Assembly (NCBI GenBank): GCA_001584585.1
Contig: LSYV01000005.1
Coordinates: 1,245,616-1,306,564, forward strand
Direction: 5' to 3'
Length of the DNA: 60,949 bases
From: Gonium pectorale
Taxonomy: Eukaryota; Chlorophyta; Chlorophyceae; Chlamydomonadales; Volvocaceae
The position numbers and the translations under genes were made by a program. Shown here piece by piece: positions 47,901 to 60,900 of the stretch. The notes beneath the pieces were generated by a model that saw nothing but the letters and a program-made list of their open reading frames with translations, did not search any database and had not been told where the DNA came from. The first letter of the stretch is position 1, and each line of letters opens with the position of its first letter.

Positions 47901-50900
47901 TTGGTCAGCAACGGCTACACCGTATTCCTGGACTACGAGTTCAAGTAAGTGGGGTCTTCAAGCTACGGTCTAGCTGTGCCCAGGAGGACTCGGATCTAGA
48001 GAGCTTTGTGCACCTGGAGCTAGTTAATAGCGTGCCAGGAGAGGAGGTGGCCAGCTTGCCGACAGGCCTGGGCTTTCCTGCCCCGTAAGGCCGTGAGCCT
48101 CGCGCGGGTAGCGGCACTGCGGGATCTTACATGCGACATGCACCCGCACCTTCGCCCCCTGCTCGCCCCCACAGGCAGGAGCTTGGCAGCCTGGAGGAGA
48201 TGGTGGGCCGCTGCACGCACTTTCTGTTCATCATGACGGACAACGTGTTCAAGAGCGAGTGGTGCATCAAGGAGCTGTCGGTGAGGAGCGGGGACCGGGC
48301 CGGGCTGGCTGGCTGGCAGCGAGCTAGTGTGCCTGGTCAAGTAATCGGGCTGGCAATGCTGCGGTGGAGGGCAGGGGAAGGTATAAGATGCAGCCAGGTG
48401 CTGCTGAACATCCCACGGTGGATGGCTCGCTGCAATCGCGTTGAGCTACACCCCGGGGCGATCCCTTCGGCCTCGACTTTCCTCCATCATACTATCCAAG
48501 TACGTCCACAAGAACCTGTATCCCGAACAACCTCTCCGCTCCCCCTCCTCACCATCTCTCGCCTCGCAGGCCGCCGTGAAAGCCAACGTGGACATTGTGC
48601 TGCTGATCAAGGACGGCGCCCGCTGGGCCGACCTGGAGGGCAACCCCGTGTGCGACTTCCCGCCCCCGCACCTGCTGCGCTCACTGCCGCCCGAGGTGCA
48701 GCCGGTGTTCACCAAAAAGCCCGTCGTGCACAACGACGAGTACTACCGCGCCTTCGTGGAGGCGCTCTTCGACAAGGTGGGCGCCCGCGGGCCGGCTTGC
48801 CGGGCGCCCCCAGAGTCCGTTTTGAGGGTCCTTTGAACCCTGCCCCCCCCCACCCCGCAACCCCGCCTGCTGCGGGCGCATTGCACCGGTAACTCGGGCA
48901 TGTGGGGCTTTCCACACCCGCTCCCCGTCTCCCCTCCTCCAGCCCCCCGTCTCCTGACCACCCGCTCCCCGTCTCCCCTCCTCCAGCTCTATCGGCCGCC
49001 CCCCATGAGCCCGGAGCTCGAGGGCGCCTCCTCGCTGGGAGGCCCCCTGCCGCCGCCGCCCCTGGAGCTCATGGACCCTGCCGCCGCCGCGGCCGCCGCC
49101 GCCGCCGGCCTCGCGCCGCCGCACTCGGCCCACCTCGGACACCACGGCCCCGCCTCCGCCCACTCGGCTCACTCCTCCGCTCATCTGGGCCATCACGGCC
49201 ACCATGGCCACCACGGGCCCCACTCGGCGCACCTAGGGCACCACGGCCACCACGGGCCCCATTCGGCGCACCTCCACGGCCACCACTCGGCGCACTCGCC
49301 CCACTCGCCGCAACACTCGGCCCACTACCCGCTGCCCCACCCGCCCCACCATATGGTGGGGTCCGCCCACCACGGCGGCCTGCACAACATACACAGCGGC
49401 CACCACCATCACCACCAGCAGCACCCCAGCTCCGCGCACTCCAGCGGCGGCGGCCACCACCACTACTCCGCCAACGCCTCGGGGCACCACTACTCTGCGG
49501 ACCCGCACCACGCCGCGGCGGCGGCTGCCGCCGCCGCCGCCGCAGCGGCGGCATTCGCCGCCGCCGGCCCTGGCGCGCTGAACAACCCCATGGCGTACTC
49601 CATGCTCGCAAACGGCATGCTCCTGAACGGCAGCATGCACCCCGGGAGCTCGCACCCCAACTCGGCAAGCGCGGCTGAGCTGGCCCACCACGCGTTCCTC
49701 CAGCAGCATCTGTATCAACAGCAGTACGCACAGGCCATGCAAGCCCAGGGGCAGCAGCAGGCGGCACAGGCCCAGGCAGCGGCGACGGCAGCGCAGGAGC
49801 AGAGCCAGGCAGCCGCTGCCGCGGGCGCCCAAAATGCCGCCGCGGCGGGGGGCGCCGACGGAACCGCAGCTGGCGCGAGCGGAGATGCGTCTAAGATGGC
49901 GCCGGCGCAGCAGCCAGCGACAGCGGCGGCGGCGGGGCAGCAGGTTGCGGCGCTTCCGTCGCCTCCGCACCCGCACTCTGCGCTGCCGCCGCACCTGTTC
50001 CAGCACGCGCTGAGCGACCCCGGGGGGTTCAATGCGGCCGCGGCCGACGCGGCGGCGGCCGCTGCAGCGGGCAAGGCACACGGCGCGTTGGCCGAGCTTC
50101 AGGTGCGCGGCCCCGTGAGGGACTCTACGAAAGGTATCGGACGTGTCCTTACTAGGGCGGGACTTGTCAGATGCATGAGGAGCCTGGGCAAGGAGTCACG
50201 GTACCCTCGTAGCGTCGGGTGTCCTCGCACTTCCGCCGTATTCGGACCCTCCTTTGGGGTGTGCCGAATACGTGACTGTGACTGTGCTGTGTGCCGCTTG
50301 TGGCAAACCGCTTCTGTCTCCCCCACCCTCCACCAGCCGCTCCCGTGTGATTGTACCCGTGTCCTCCACCATCGCCTCATGACCTCAGGCCGAGCTGGGC
50401 TCTGCGCGGCGCGAGCTGGCCAGCGAGGTGAACGGCCTGGGCCGCAGCCTGCTGGCGGGGCAGCAGGAGCTGCGCTCGGCGCTGCAGGCGGAGGTGGCGT
50501 CCAGCGCGAGGATGGTGTCGGGAGAGGTGAGCGTGCGGAACTGCAAAGCCCACTGTGGGTTGCGGGCTGACCGTCGTCCGTGGCTGCGTGGCAGACCGCT
50601 TCGGAGACAGCTGCCGCCGCCTGTGCACCATTTGCCCCGCCTATTCCTCCCGACTGCTACCCTCACCATTCCTTGCGAGCCCGTAACCACACCGCCTCAA
50701 CCCTATCAGCGCCCATGCAACCAGCACCCTGCAACCTGCACCGACTGGGCACGCCAAAGCGCCCTGCTGTTGCTTGTACTTGTGCGGCTCCGCAGGTCCG
50801 TTCCCTCATCCTGGACGCCCAGTCCCAGGTCCACGCGCTCAAGGTGGAGCTGTCCGACATGCGCAGCGAGCTGGTCGCCGGCCGTCAACAACAGGCCGAG

Positions 50901-52088
50901 CTGCGCGGCATGGTGGCGCAGCTGCTGGAGGGCTTTGGGGCGCTGCTGCAGCGCAACGTCCAGCTTGAGGCGCTGCTGGGCGGAGGAGGGGGAGGAGGCG
51001 GCAGCGGCGGCGGCGCGCACGGCCACGGCCACCACCACTCGCACAACGGCATGGCCAGCGGGTCCGGCGGGGGAGCTGGGGGCGTCCTGCCGCCGCAGCC
51101 GCTGCTGGTGCCCGGCATGCCGCGGGTGAACTCGGGCGGCCTGACGCCGCGCCGCGCTCGCGTCAACAGCTGCCTCGGGTACGTTAGCATGTCGAGCGCA
51201 GAGGGCGGAGCCGCCGCAGCCGCCATAGCGGCGGCAGACCTCGACCTCCAGTCGGCGCCGATGCCGGCGCCGCGCTCGCGCAGCAGCATTACGGGGCAGG
51301 TGCTGTACGATCTTGTCGTACCGACGGGGGCGGCGAGCAGCGGCGGCGGCAGCGGACACTATTCGCCCAAGATTGCTCCCTCTATCCTGAACGTGATGGG
51401 CGCGGCGCCGACGCAGACGGTGGTGCCCGCCTCCAGCTCGCCCGACAGCGGCGGCTCCGTACATGTGCGTGCGGCGGGGAGGGAGGGATCACCGCGCTGC
51501 TACGGGGCACGCCACTTTACGGTATGCTAGGCCTGATCGTAGCGCGCCCGGGCCCTTTCTACGCCCTGATCTGCTCCTTCATCACAAAAACCTTTGCCCC
51601 CCACTGTCCGCCTCGGGCCAAGGACCCCTTCCCGGCGTCCGCGTGTCCACCCGGAATTCGTTACCGCGCCCGTCCTTGACGCCCCTCTCCCCCGTGTCCC
51701 CATTCTGCAGAGCGCCGACTCCCCCAAGGGCGGCCGGCGCTACGTGAGCCAGCCCCTGCTCAAGATGGACCCCTCGGCCATCGAGGTCGTCGCCTCGGGC
51801 GGCGCCCCAGGGCCCGGGCCCACCCTGGTCACCTCGAGCAGCAACGGACACGGCAGCTCTAACGGCCTGGGGGCTGGAGTCGTCAACAACGGAGTGGTGC
51901 TGCCGCCCATCGCCGCCGCCGCCGTGATGCACCACCATCAGCAACAGCACCAGCCGCATGCCCCGACGGGCGCGGCGCCGCCGGGACCATCATTAGCGGG
52001 CGCCATTGTGGGTGGGATGCTGGGAGGCGGCTACCAACTGCGCGGGGGCTCCAACCAAAGCCCGCAGCTGCGCAAGGGCAGGAGCTGA
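41981..52088 (+). CDS. TIR-domain protein with helical-repeat N-terminus and coiled-coil C-terminus, 12 exons
   Basis: Exons: 41981-42499, 42744-45592, 45796-46004, 46370-46479, 46656-47255, 47640-47944, 48175-48280, 48570-48776, 48987-50102, 50389-50526, 50796-51464, 51711-52088. All phases match; 2401 aa. Residues 1-1429 are mostly helical with Ala/Gly linkers and read like armadillo/HEAT repeats (for example LEEEALQFFASLTDWVP and QHGLLPTLLAVL). The TIR domain (about 1490-1635) opens with YDVFLSHKRTDARDFARAL (Tyr1495), continues with NGYTVFLDYEFK and HFLFIMTDNVFKSEWCIKEL, and ends with VDIVLLIKDGARW. Glu1564 in WCIKEL aligns with the catalytic glutamate of SARM1 (WVHKE) and plant TIR NADases (WCLDEL). 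After the TIR comes a His/Ala/Gln-rich linker (1640-2007), then heptad-like helices (2008-2130). NAD+ cleavage and self-inhibition by the N-terminal region are inferred. The start is the first ATG of the frame, with A at -3. The second exon is unusually long (2849 bp). Confidence 0.87.
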
Positions 52089-54984
52089 CTCGCGCCCCAG
52101 GCCAGTGCCTTGCTGTCCGGGGAGAGGGGAGGTGGGCGGTGGAAGCTGAGCGCGGCGACGAGGAATGGATGAAGAACCCGCAGCTAGTACGGCATCGTAC
52201 GAGGGCATTGGCCTGGGTTGCGGCGCCACGAGCGCCCTGCCTTTGGGTTGCGGTGCGCAGCTCAGTGTGCCATGTGTGTGTGTGTGTGTGGTTAAGTGCA
52301 GCTGTGTCGTTACTGTCATTGTACGGTCGGGGATGTAGGTTCGGGGCCGCAACCGGCAACACCGGGTGCTCACGGTCCGGGCGAGGGGCGCGGCCATGCG
52401 CCTCAGCACAGGGCAAGCAGCACGGGCCATGTGCATATGCTCAAGTGCAGCCGCGCCCTCCGCGCTCTCCACTAGTATCAGTACTCATCACCCGCGGGTA
52501 AGCGAACCTGGCTTGCCGAAGAGGGTCCGTCGACCTCTGTCCCGAACGCACGAGTCCATTACGAGGCAGACATGAGTTATGAGGGGGCTGTGGTTGTAGC
52601 CTCGCACTGCGGGGCGGTTGTAGGTCATGCGGGCCGCGGGCCCCTACGTGGGTCAAGGCCGGGAACCCGCGCGTCCCGCGTTTTTGCGGGTGCACACAAT
52701 AACTCCGATGCTATGGTTGACAGATGGAATAGGCTCACCATGTGGCCGACGACCGTGCAATTAAACAGCCGTATAGGTGTCGTGCAGGCACGTGGTCAAG
52801 TATCCTGGGCGCGTGCGTGATTTGCGTGTTGGTGTGGCGCCTCTTGTCTCTTGTGCGGGCGATCTGTGCGACCATCGCATACTCTCGTGCACGCTGCGCA
52901 TCTGCCGCTTTGATAGACTGACATACGTGCACTTTGGGGTTCCTATGTCGTCTCTCGGTCGCAGGGACTGCGTGCGGTCCCAAAAAAACTGACGTCGGTT
53001 GGCATCCATCGCGGAAGCGACGTCCCCGCAGCCAGCGGCGCTGCGAGATGCACTGCTGGTCTGTGGAGGGGTCAGCATCGCGGCCTCAAACGCAAACTCA
53101 TAACTCTTGCGTTTTGAGCGGGCTGCTGCGGCCACTCCCTGTGGCGGAGGAACTGGGGAGGAGGAACAGGAGGCATGCCGGTGCTGCGTGCTTGCCCCGT
53201 CGCTCGACCTCACGGCGCGGTGCTGACGTGGTGCGCTCCGCCTGCCGCCTCGATCCGGTCGGAGCGGCCTGCCAGTATGCGTGGGGTAACCTGTGCTGCG
53301 TTACCAACAGGCACATCCTTATGGACTGGCTGGCTGTTGGGCACAAGGCGCGGGCCACGTGACGGGCCAGGCCAGGGTGTGTGGGTGTGCTCCCGGAAGG
53401 GTGTGCTCTGGGGGCTGGCGGCTCTGGCGGGCGCAGCTGCCACCAGCTCGTTGCCGCCCCGCCTCGCTACTGCCCCCGCCTCACTCCTTCATATCAGGGA
53501 GGGGCAACGACTGAGGCATGTGAGCCCACTGCCGTTCCACGCATGAGACTGGCTGGTCTCAGAACAACAAACCGACGCGCGGCACTAAGTTTTGGCTGGT
53601 AGGCGCGCCCTGCGAGTGTTTGTCGGCGAACCAGGAGTGGGGTGGCAGCCCACCTGCTGCGATCCCAACGGCTTGGTGGTTGTGGTGATGGCGGTGTGTT
53701 TTTTATGAGGTGCCGTGCGTGCCGAAAGTGCAGCGGCAGGAAGGCTGCTATGAAGTGTGGCCGCGGCCCAGCTCTGCTCAAATGTAGTGCTTGGCCTGAC
53801 GGGGCGGGGAGCATGACGCAGCGCGAGCCCAATGGATTGGGGAGCCATCTGGGACGCTTCACAACGAGCACGCAGTACTAAGGGCAAGGAAAGGCGAGCG
53901 GCGTTGCAATTGGCTGCAAGTAAAGATGGGATACCTGCTGGGCTCCCTTGCATCCTGGTACTGGTTGAAGGGTGTTTGCACAGGCCAGGCACAGGCGCGC
54001 CGTTGGGGCGGCAGACGTGATGTGCGTGTCATGTTTGGCCAGGCTTTCGTAGGTACTGTGGGGTAGCTTACGGCATTGTTTGGACGGGTAGCAAGTGGGT
54101 GCAGGGCGGCGTTTAGGCAGGCGGCCTTCATCCGCTGAGACAGGATGCCGTTTTCTCTCCAGCAACTGTAAGTGCGCGGGCCAGATTCTCTGTCATCGTG
54201 CGTCTTTGTGGTTGCACTAACACAAGTACAAGCTATTTGCACTGTCAGGCCAGCATGTTGCAGGTTATGTATTCAGGAGGCCTTTCTCATGACCTAAGGG
54301 TCCATGGGTCGTCAAAGCCCTCGTTCCTGTGGGGTTAGTTACAGGGAGAAGAGCCTGCGTATATAAACAGCTGTGCCTGCGCATATAAACAGCCAACAAA
54401 TGCATTAGTATCGACACTTTGTCTGTTTTGTACGATTTGGTTTTGGGCGGGAAGCGAGCCCGCCGAAGACGCCTGAGTACCCTGTATGCGTTGCACACAC
54501 ATTGACGGTGGGTAGATTTGCTTTGCTATCCTGAGATGCCTGGCGCGGTGCGCAACAGGACAGTCTGCCAACAGGTTCCATGCACGCAAATGCAAATACC
54601 TTAGGACGTTTGGTGTAAGTATTTAAAGACCAGCGGCCTGTGCCCTTGGAGCACACGTTGCAAATGGATGTTCCCGCCGAGCCTCCTCCAACACGGGGGC
54701 TGCATCTATTTATTCACCCAACCCTTATATATGAGGCGATATCAAAGATCAAGGTGCGTTTGCTTATGCGTCTGTGGACGGCGAGGTTCAAGCCTCCCCG
54801 CCTCCGTGTATACCCCACCTCCTCCAGACCCCGCACTCCAACTCGGTTAGTCTGACGCCCACGCCCAGGGCGCCTCGCCCCTGCATAAGGCTATCATTCC
54901 AACCCCCCGAGTACAAGCTGCGTTCGCCTTTTAGTAACAGGTTGCAAGGCCTGGCCCCACGCCGTTGTCAACCGTACGCACAGC
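52089..54984. other. Intergenic: TIR-gene 3' flank and SUZ12-gene promoter
   Basis: No conserved coding block was seen. It is less GC-rich than the exons. A short GT-rich run lies at 52270-52292. A duplicated TATA-like block sits at 54353-54393, about 600 bp before the SUZ12 start codon. Confidence 0.65.
54353..54393 (+). repeat. Duplicated 19-bp block containing TATATAAACAGC/CATATAAACAGC
   Basis: GCCTGCGTATATAAACAGC at 54353-54371 is repeated with one change at 54375-54393, three bases apart. Each copy contains an ATATAAA box. It could be a core promoter of the SUZ12 gene if its 5' UTR is long, or a chance tandem duplication. Confidence 0.5.
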
Positions 54985-57900
54985 ATGTCCTCCTTCATGC
55001 GCCTTCCCGACTCGTGTCCTCCCGGAAGCACCACACCCTCAAACATCCCACCTGGCGCCCCGGTGCCTCCTGAAGCGCCGATGCGCTGTGCTCAGAAGGC
55101 CGTGCCCTCCCCCCCGGATCCGCAGCCGAGGGGCCTCCTGCGCCGCAACCTGAGCTATGCGGTCCGGGCGGCGGGCGCCGGCGGGCAAGCCACCAAGTGC
55201 GTGGGCGGCCGGGGACATGCGCCGGCTGATGTGTGAGGGGCGGGAGCTCGTAGGGGGGTCGTGTTTTGTGGCAGTTTGTCTGCACCACAGCCCGCGCCTA
55301 CGGACAAGGGTGCGAAGCGCCAAGGCCTTGCGCGTCCTTGGCCTGCGACGTGGAAGCCGGGGCGCTGTAAGTTCCTCAGCGGGTATTCCCCCCCGGGTGA
55401 CTGCCACCGTGGCTCCGTGCGGGCGTCCTCGTGGCGGGCCCCTGCCCCCTGGGTCGAAGGTCATAGCCTTTCCGCCCCTTGACCGCACACCCGGAATCGT
55501 CAACGGCACGAGACCCGTCCCCTCGCCGCAGCTGTGGGTCCTCCTCTTCCTTGCTGGTGGAGTTTGGGGACCTCGACCTGGAGTGCAGCGGCGATGCCGT
55601 GAAGCAGGTGCGGGCCGCGGGGCACAGCGGAGAACGCATGCGGGTGCGGGAGGGAGGGAGGGGGAGGCGCGGGGGGCAGGCATGCGGCAGGGTACCCGGC
55701 GCTGGTGTGGAGCCAGTCCGTCGGAGCTTGCTTGCGGGCGCAGAGCGGCAGCAGAGCAAAGCCCCGGAGCGGTGGGCTGGGTCGTTTGTCCGGCGGGGCC
55801 GTGGCCGAGCCCAGCGACGGATCGGCGTGTGGGCGGGTTGGCAGGGCGCTGGCGACCTTGCGCAGGACCATTGCCGGGCGCTGCGTGCAGGTTGGCTGGA
55901 CGGCGGCCCCTGGCGGCGTCTGCAGGATGCGCCTGGTCCGAAAGGTTTTGCCACGGTCCGCAAACGGTTCTGGGACTTCACTGTTTGACGGAGCGATGAC
56001 GGGAGCCCTCAGCTGGGCTGCCTGATGGCTGCAGACGTCGACGCGGGCCACACACGCGGCCGGGAAAGGTCATCGGCTCGCCACTGCCGGCCGCCCGCAC
56101 TGACCCGCACGCGCTGCCTCCTGTGATGGCCGCAGGTTACGTTTGTGGCTGTGCTCTGCGAGACAGCGAGCACCGGACAGGTGGGTGGCTGGCTAGGTGA
56201 GAGGGTGGCTGGCTGGCTGCTTGGCTGGCTGGTTGCGAGGGGTTGGCGAGAGGGTGAGTGAGTGGGAGGCGTGGGAGCTGAGGGGGATCGGACGCAGTTA
56301 ACAGATCCCTGGGGTGGGTGGGAAATGCGGGCTGTGGTTGGTATATTGGCATTTGCGGCACCGGCGGTAGGCGCCCCCCGACCGGGCCCGACGCCTTTCC
56401 CACACGCCTCATCGTAAGTACTCCACCTTGCTCATCGCCGCTACTGCGCTTTTGAGCCCTGCGTCTCACCGCACCGTGAACAACTCGCTTTTACGTCGAC
56501 CCACCTCCGGATCTCCTCGCCCTGCCCTCCACCCCACCCCACCCCCCGGCATGCGCCCGGCATGCACAGGACTTCCGGCCACTGTGCGCAGCCGCGCTAA
56601 CACTGGACGCGTCCCCACGCGCCGCCAGCGGCCGGGGTCCCACCGAGCCGCTGGCGCGGTCCGTGCTGCTGCCGTTGCCGGCCCGGCCCATGACCCGCCC
56701 GGCGTTGCTGCTGCTTGCGTCAGGTGGGAGTCCGCTGTCCGTCGCCCCCTTCAACTGGGTCGACGGCACGGCACGGGGTGGGCAGGAGGGCCGGAGGCGG
56801 TTCGGCGCTGGCTGGATGGCGAGGTGCACATCACGGCTGGGATAGTTTCGAAATACCAGTCCTCTCCTACCGTACTACCGGGGGCGCCTCTCCGCGGCGA
56901 CTAGCGAGTGTTTGGCTGACGCGCTTCTGACGCACCATGTCTGGGGTTGCTTGCCGCTGCAGACGCTCTTCCGGATCTGGGGACGCTGGTGCCTCGCGGC
57001 CGCCGGCTCCGGGCAGGTGAGAGGGTAGTGAAGGGGGGCCTCACGGGGTGCCTGGGGCCCATCTGCGCTCAGCCATCGGCATCCTGTCGTCCGGCGCCCC
57101 TTCCCGGGCCCATTAGCTCATGTTAGCTTTCTGCGCAATGAACCCCACCCACGGTAGCTGCCCCAGCCCTGCCCCATGCCCCATGCCCCATGCCGCCTGT
57201 CCCCGCTCCCACATCCAGACCTGCGCACGCCTGCGGGTCCCAAGCTGCTAGGCATCCTGGAGGATCCGTCCCGCGTCTGGGCAGCGACACAGTCCCTGGA
57301 CCAGCTCGTACCAACCACCAACAGCGGCGGCGCTGCCGCCGCTGCGACCGTCAGCACCGCAGGCGATGCTCGGGACGGGGCGGCGGCCGCCACGGCCGCC
57401 ACGCTGCGGCTGCGGCGGGGCCAGCTGCGGCGGTCTGTGCTGGCGGCGCAGAGGCCCGGTCAGACTCTGACGGTCAAACTACTGCACCTGGATTGGGAAC
57501 CGGAAGCGGTCAGCGCTGTGGATCCGGATTCGGAGATGGTTCCAGAGCGCGGCCGGGCGCGGGGCGGGGAGGGTGCTGCCGCCGGTGCCGAGGACGGGGC
57601 CGCCGGTGCTGGCCCCGGGACTCGCTCTCGCTCGGGCTCTCGTAGCCGGTCGCAGGAGCCGCAGCGTCACTCAGCTGGCGGGAAAGCGTCGTCAGGGGCG
57701 CCAACGCAGCGCGTCGACGGCGTCGGCGGCGCGATGGAACGACCCTTGTGCGAGTCATCGCAGCTGCTGTCCCTCGCCGTCCCGCTCAGCCTGGGCGTCA
57801 GGCCAGCGGCGCAGAAACCGGGTAAGGCCTGGGGAGGACAAGGCAACTTTTGGAGGGGCATGGGGATGGGGTGTTGTGGAAGCGCTCCGAGGGGCGCGGG

Positions 57901-60900
57901 GACGCAGCTAAACGGGGATTCTGGGCCGTGTGGTTTGGGAACCGCCTGCCAGGACTGGGCAGAGGCAAGGCGGCCGATGCGCAAGGCGCCCCTGAATGGT
58001 GCCCGCCACTGCCTCTGCCTCCGGCATGCATGCCCTGGTGGGGTTGATTCGGCCCCTTATGTCGTGGTTTCTCATAATCTGTACCGCGCCGGGTTGCCGT
58101 CTTGTTGGCAAGCCCGTCTGAAGGCGGACTGTGGCTTCACCATTATCCCTGTGTGCTGCCTCAGCAGGCGGAGATGCGCCGGCCGGCGGCCCTGACGCTG
58201 CCGATTCCCAGGAAGTCGTCGAGTTCCGCTTCGTGTACGGCGACGCCACGTTGGTGGCGGCGATGGCCGCCGCCGACGCTGCCGCGGCAGCGGCAGCGGC
58301 GCCGCCGGCGGCCGGGGCCCCTGAGACCGCGGCCGGGTGCGATCAGACCGGGCCAGGCGGAGCGAAGCCCCTCGCGACGCCCACAAACGCTGCCTCGCAA
58401 CCACATGCGGACAGCGCCGCCGCGTCAGCCCTTGCCGGCGGTGCGGGCGCTGGGCCGACGCCGGCGGGCAGTGCCGGTCCCGCGGTGTGGATGCACCAGC
58501 GCATCCAGTCTCGGCTGCTGCAGCGCGTGAGGGCGGAGGCGCGGAGGCAGGCGGCGTCTGGAGCCGGGACCGCCGGCGAGCAGGCTGTGAGTTGCGCCTC
58601 GTCGCGGCGTCCCCGGGCTGGCGTGGGGCGTGGCCGGGGGCAAGGCTGGCCGAACTGGCTTGATGGGGGCAGAGCAGGGCAGGGCAGTCGCAATTGTGTC
58701 CCCAGGCGCGCTGATCCCGGCTGCCTGCGGCCCGCGCCGGCAGCTGCGGCCTCGTCTAGCCGCCAGATCAGTGCACCGACCCCTGCCTTGCCTGCCCAGC
58801 CCCCTGCCTTGCCTGCCGAGATTACGGTATGCGGCACACAGGCGTCACTACGTTGGGCTCAGGAGCTGTCGGCTTGTCTTTCTCGCGGAGCAACCTTAAC
58901 CCCAAGCGATTCAGGCGGAAGGCCCCCGGGCATGACGCGCAGCAGCCAGGTGCTAACGCGCTGACGCCGCCATTCTTTGCTTTGTTACCGTATCTAGGCG
59001 GCGCCGGCTGGTGGGGGCGGAGGCGGGAGCGCGCCCATGGACACGGACCCCCCCGCAACGGCCGAACGCGGTGCATCTGCTTCCTCGCCGCCCCAGCCAC
59101 TTGATGGGGAAGGGGAGGAAGGAGCAGATCGGCCCACCGAGCAGTACTTTGCGGAGGAGATCCGCCCTGGCCGCGGTGGCTCGTTCCGCTGCCCCATGTG
59201 CGGCGTTGCTTGCCGCGGAGTCCAGGTGAGGCGCCTGCTCCCAACCGCCCGACGCATGGTGCAGCCTTGAGTGTCCCGCACCTTCGTGCCCATACCCCGC
59301 CCCACCTCACTGAACCCATGACCATGGACCCGTGAGGCAGTGCCTGGGCCCGCAGGCAGCGTCTCCTCCACATACGCCGCGCTCGCCTGACTTCCCCTAC
59401 CGCTTTCGTGACCAGGGCTTCCGAGCCCACCTGCCCAGCAGCCACGGCATCTACGCGTACGTGTTTTACGACGCGGCGCAGCTGCCCGCGGGGGATGCGG
59501 GGCGCCCGGGGCCGGAGCCGGACGCTATGGAGGTCGACTGCGAGAGCCAGGGCCAGGGCGGCGGCGGCAGCGCCGGCGGCGAGCGCAGGCAGCCCTCCTC
59601 CGCACATCGGCGCATCATCGAGGTGCGGTGCAGCGCTCCAGAACACGGCAGTTGGCCAAAAGGCGCACCTGCTCTGACGGTGCTTTCAGTACTCTGCCTT
59701 GACACGAGCGGCTGCTCTCCTGTGGCGCTCCCCGGCTCCCGGTCTCGTCCTCAAGCCCCGAAGTGATCGCGGGGGACGCGTCCGCTGTCACCATTTGACC
59801 ATCCGGTGTCCGTGACCGCAGGTTCGCCTTCCCGTGGAGTCCATTGACCCGCTGCGGAGGGACGTGCGAGTTGAGCCGGAGGACTGGAGACTGATGCCGC
59901 CTCAGCCGCCCGAGACAAGGGCCGGGGCCGGGCCATCGGGGGCGGCGGCGGCGAGGCCGGGGGAGCGGACGGAGGCCAGCGCTGGCGGGGTACTTTGGCA
60001 GGGACAGGGGGCGACGCCGGGGGCCACGCCAGTTCCGGCGAAAGGGCCGGCAGCGACGCCGGTGCCGGGGGCTGCGGGAGCGGCGGAGGAGGAGGAGGTG
60101 GCCCCACCTGTGTCCGTGTGGCGGCGGCGGGTGAGTGGCAGACGCAGTCCTGGGACTGGGATCGGGCTTAAAGGTGAAGGCTGGGCCGTGTCGTAGCAGA
60201 CGCCGGTCGATCCCAGCGGGTGTTGCCCCCCAATCGCCCAATCGCTTCCCTCACCCCCTCGAGAGCGCCAAGTGCTGGACCCACCAGTCACCCATCCGCG
60301 CCGCCTGTCCCCCCGACAGGCGTGGGTGTACGTCAGGCGATCCAAGATGGAGGGGCCAGCATTCATAGACGGCGAGCGCGTGCGGGATGCTGCGGCCGCC
60401 GTCGGCGCCGCCGCCGGCCGCTGCGACCGGACCCCGCCCGGGCCGCCGCGTGCCTCTGGGAGGGTCACCGGCCGCAAGCAGCGGCGGCAGCAGGCGGCGG
60501 AGCGGCGGAAGCAGGGCACGGTGGAGGCCGATGCGGCCGCTGAGGGGCCGGCAAAGAGACGCGCCAGTGGTGCCGCTGGCGGCGCCATGGCAGGCTCGCC
60601 CGCCACCGCCGCCGCCGGTGCCGCCGCGGCTGCCGCCGGTGGCATGGTAGAGGTCCCCGTGGCGCAGCTTATCCGCACGGTCTCGGTGCGTCGGACCCCT
60701 GTTTTGACCCATGACCCACGGGTCGCCTTGTCGCGGTCAGGGACCTTGCCAGAGCCGGTCCCCTGGGCTTAGCGTGCGGCCCGGGGACCCAGCGGCATCG
60801 GGCTCATCAGCCCAGAGCTGGATGCCAGCAGGCTGACCAGGTGGAGATTCCGGTTGGCGGTTCCGGTTGGCCTCTGCGTCGGGGCTCCTCCACCTCCTCC

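Noticed and set aside
48175..48220. Glu1533 in KQELGSL as the catalytic TIR residue
   Set aside because: That position aligns with the BB-loop of SARM1 (DVEKLEAGK); the catalytic glutamate corresponds to Glu1564 in WCIKEL.
58706..58827. Extra SUZ12 exon encoding a Pro/Ala-rich stretch
   Set aside because: It needs an incoming phase that the preceding exon does not provide, and direct joining of 58586 to 58998 is in phase; it could still be an alternative exon.
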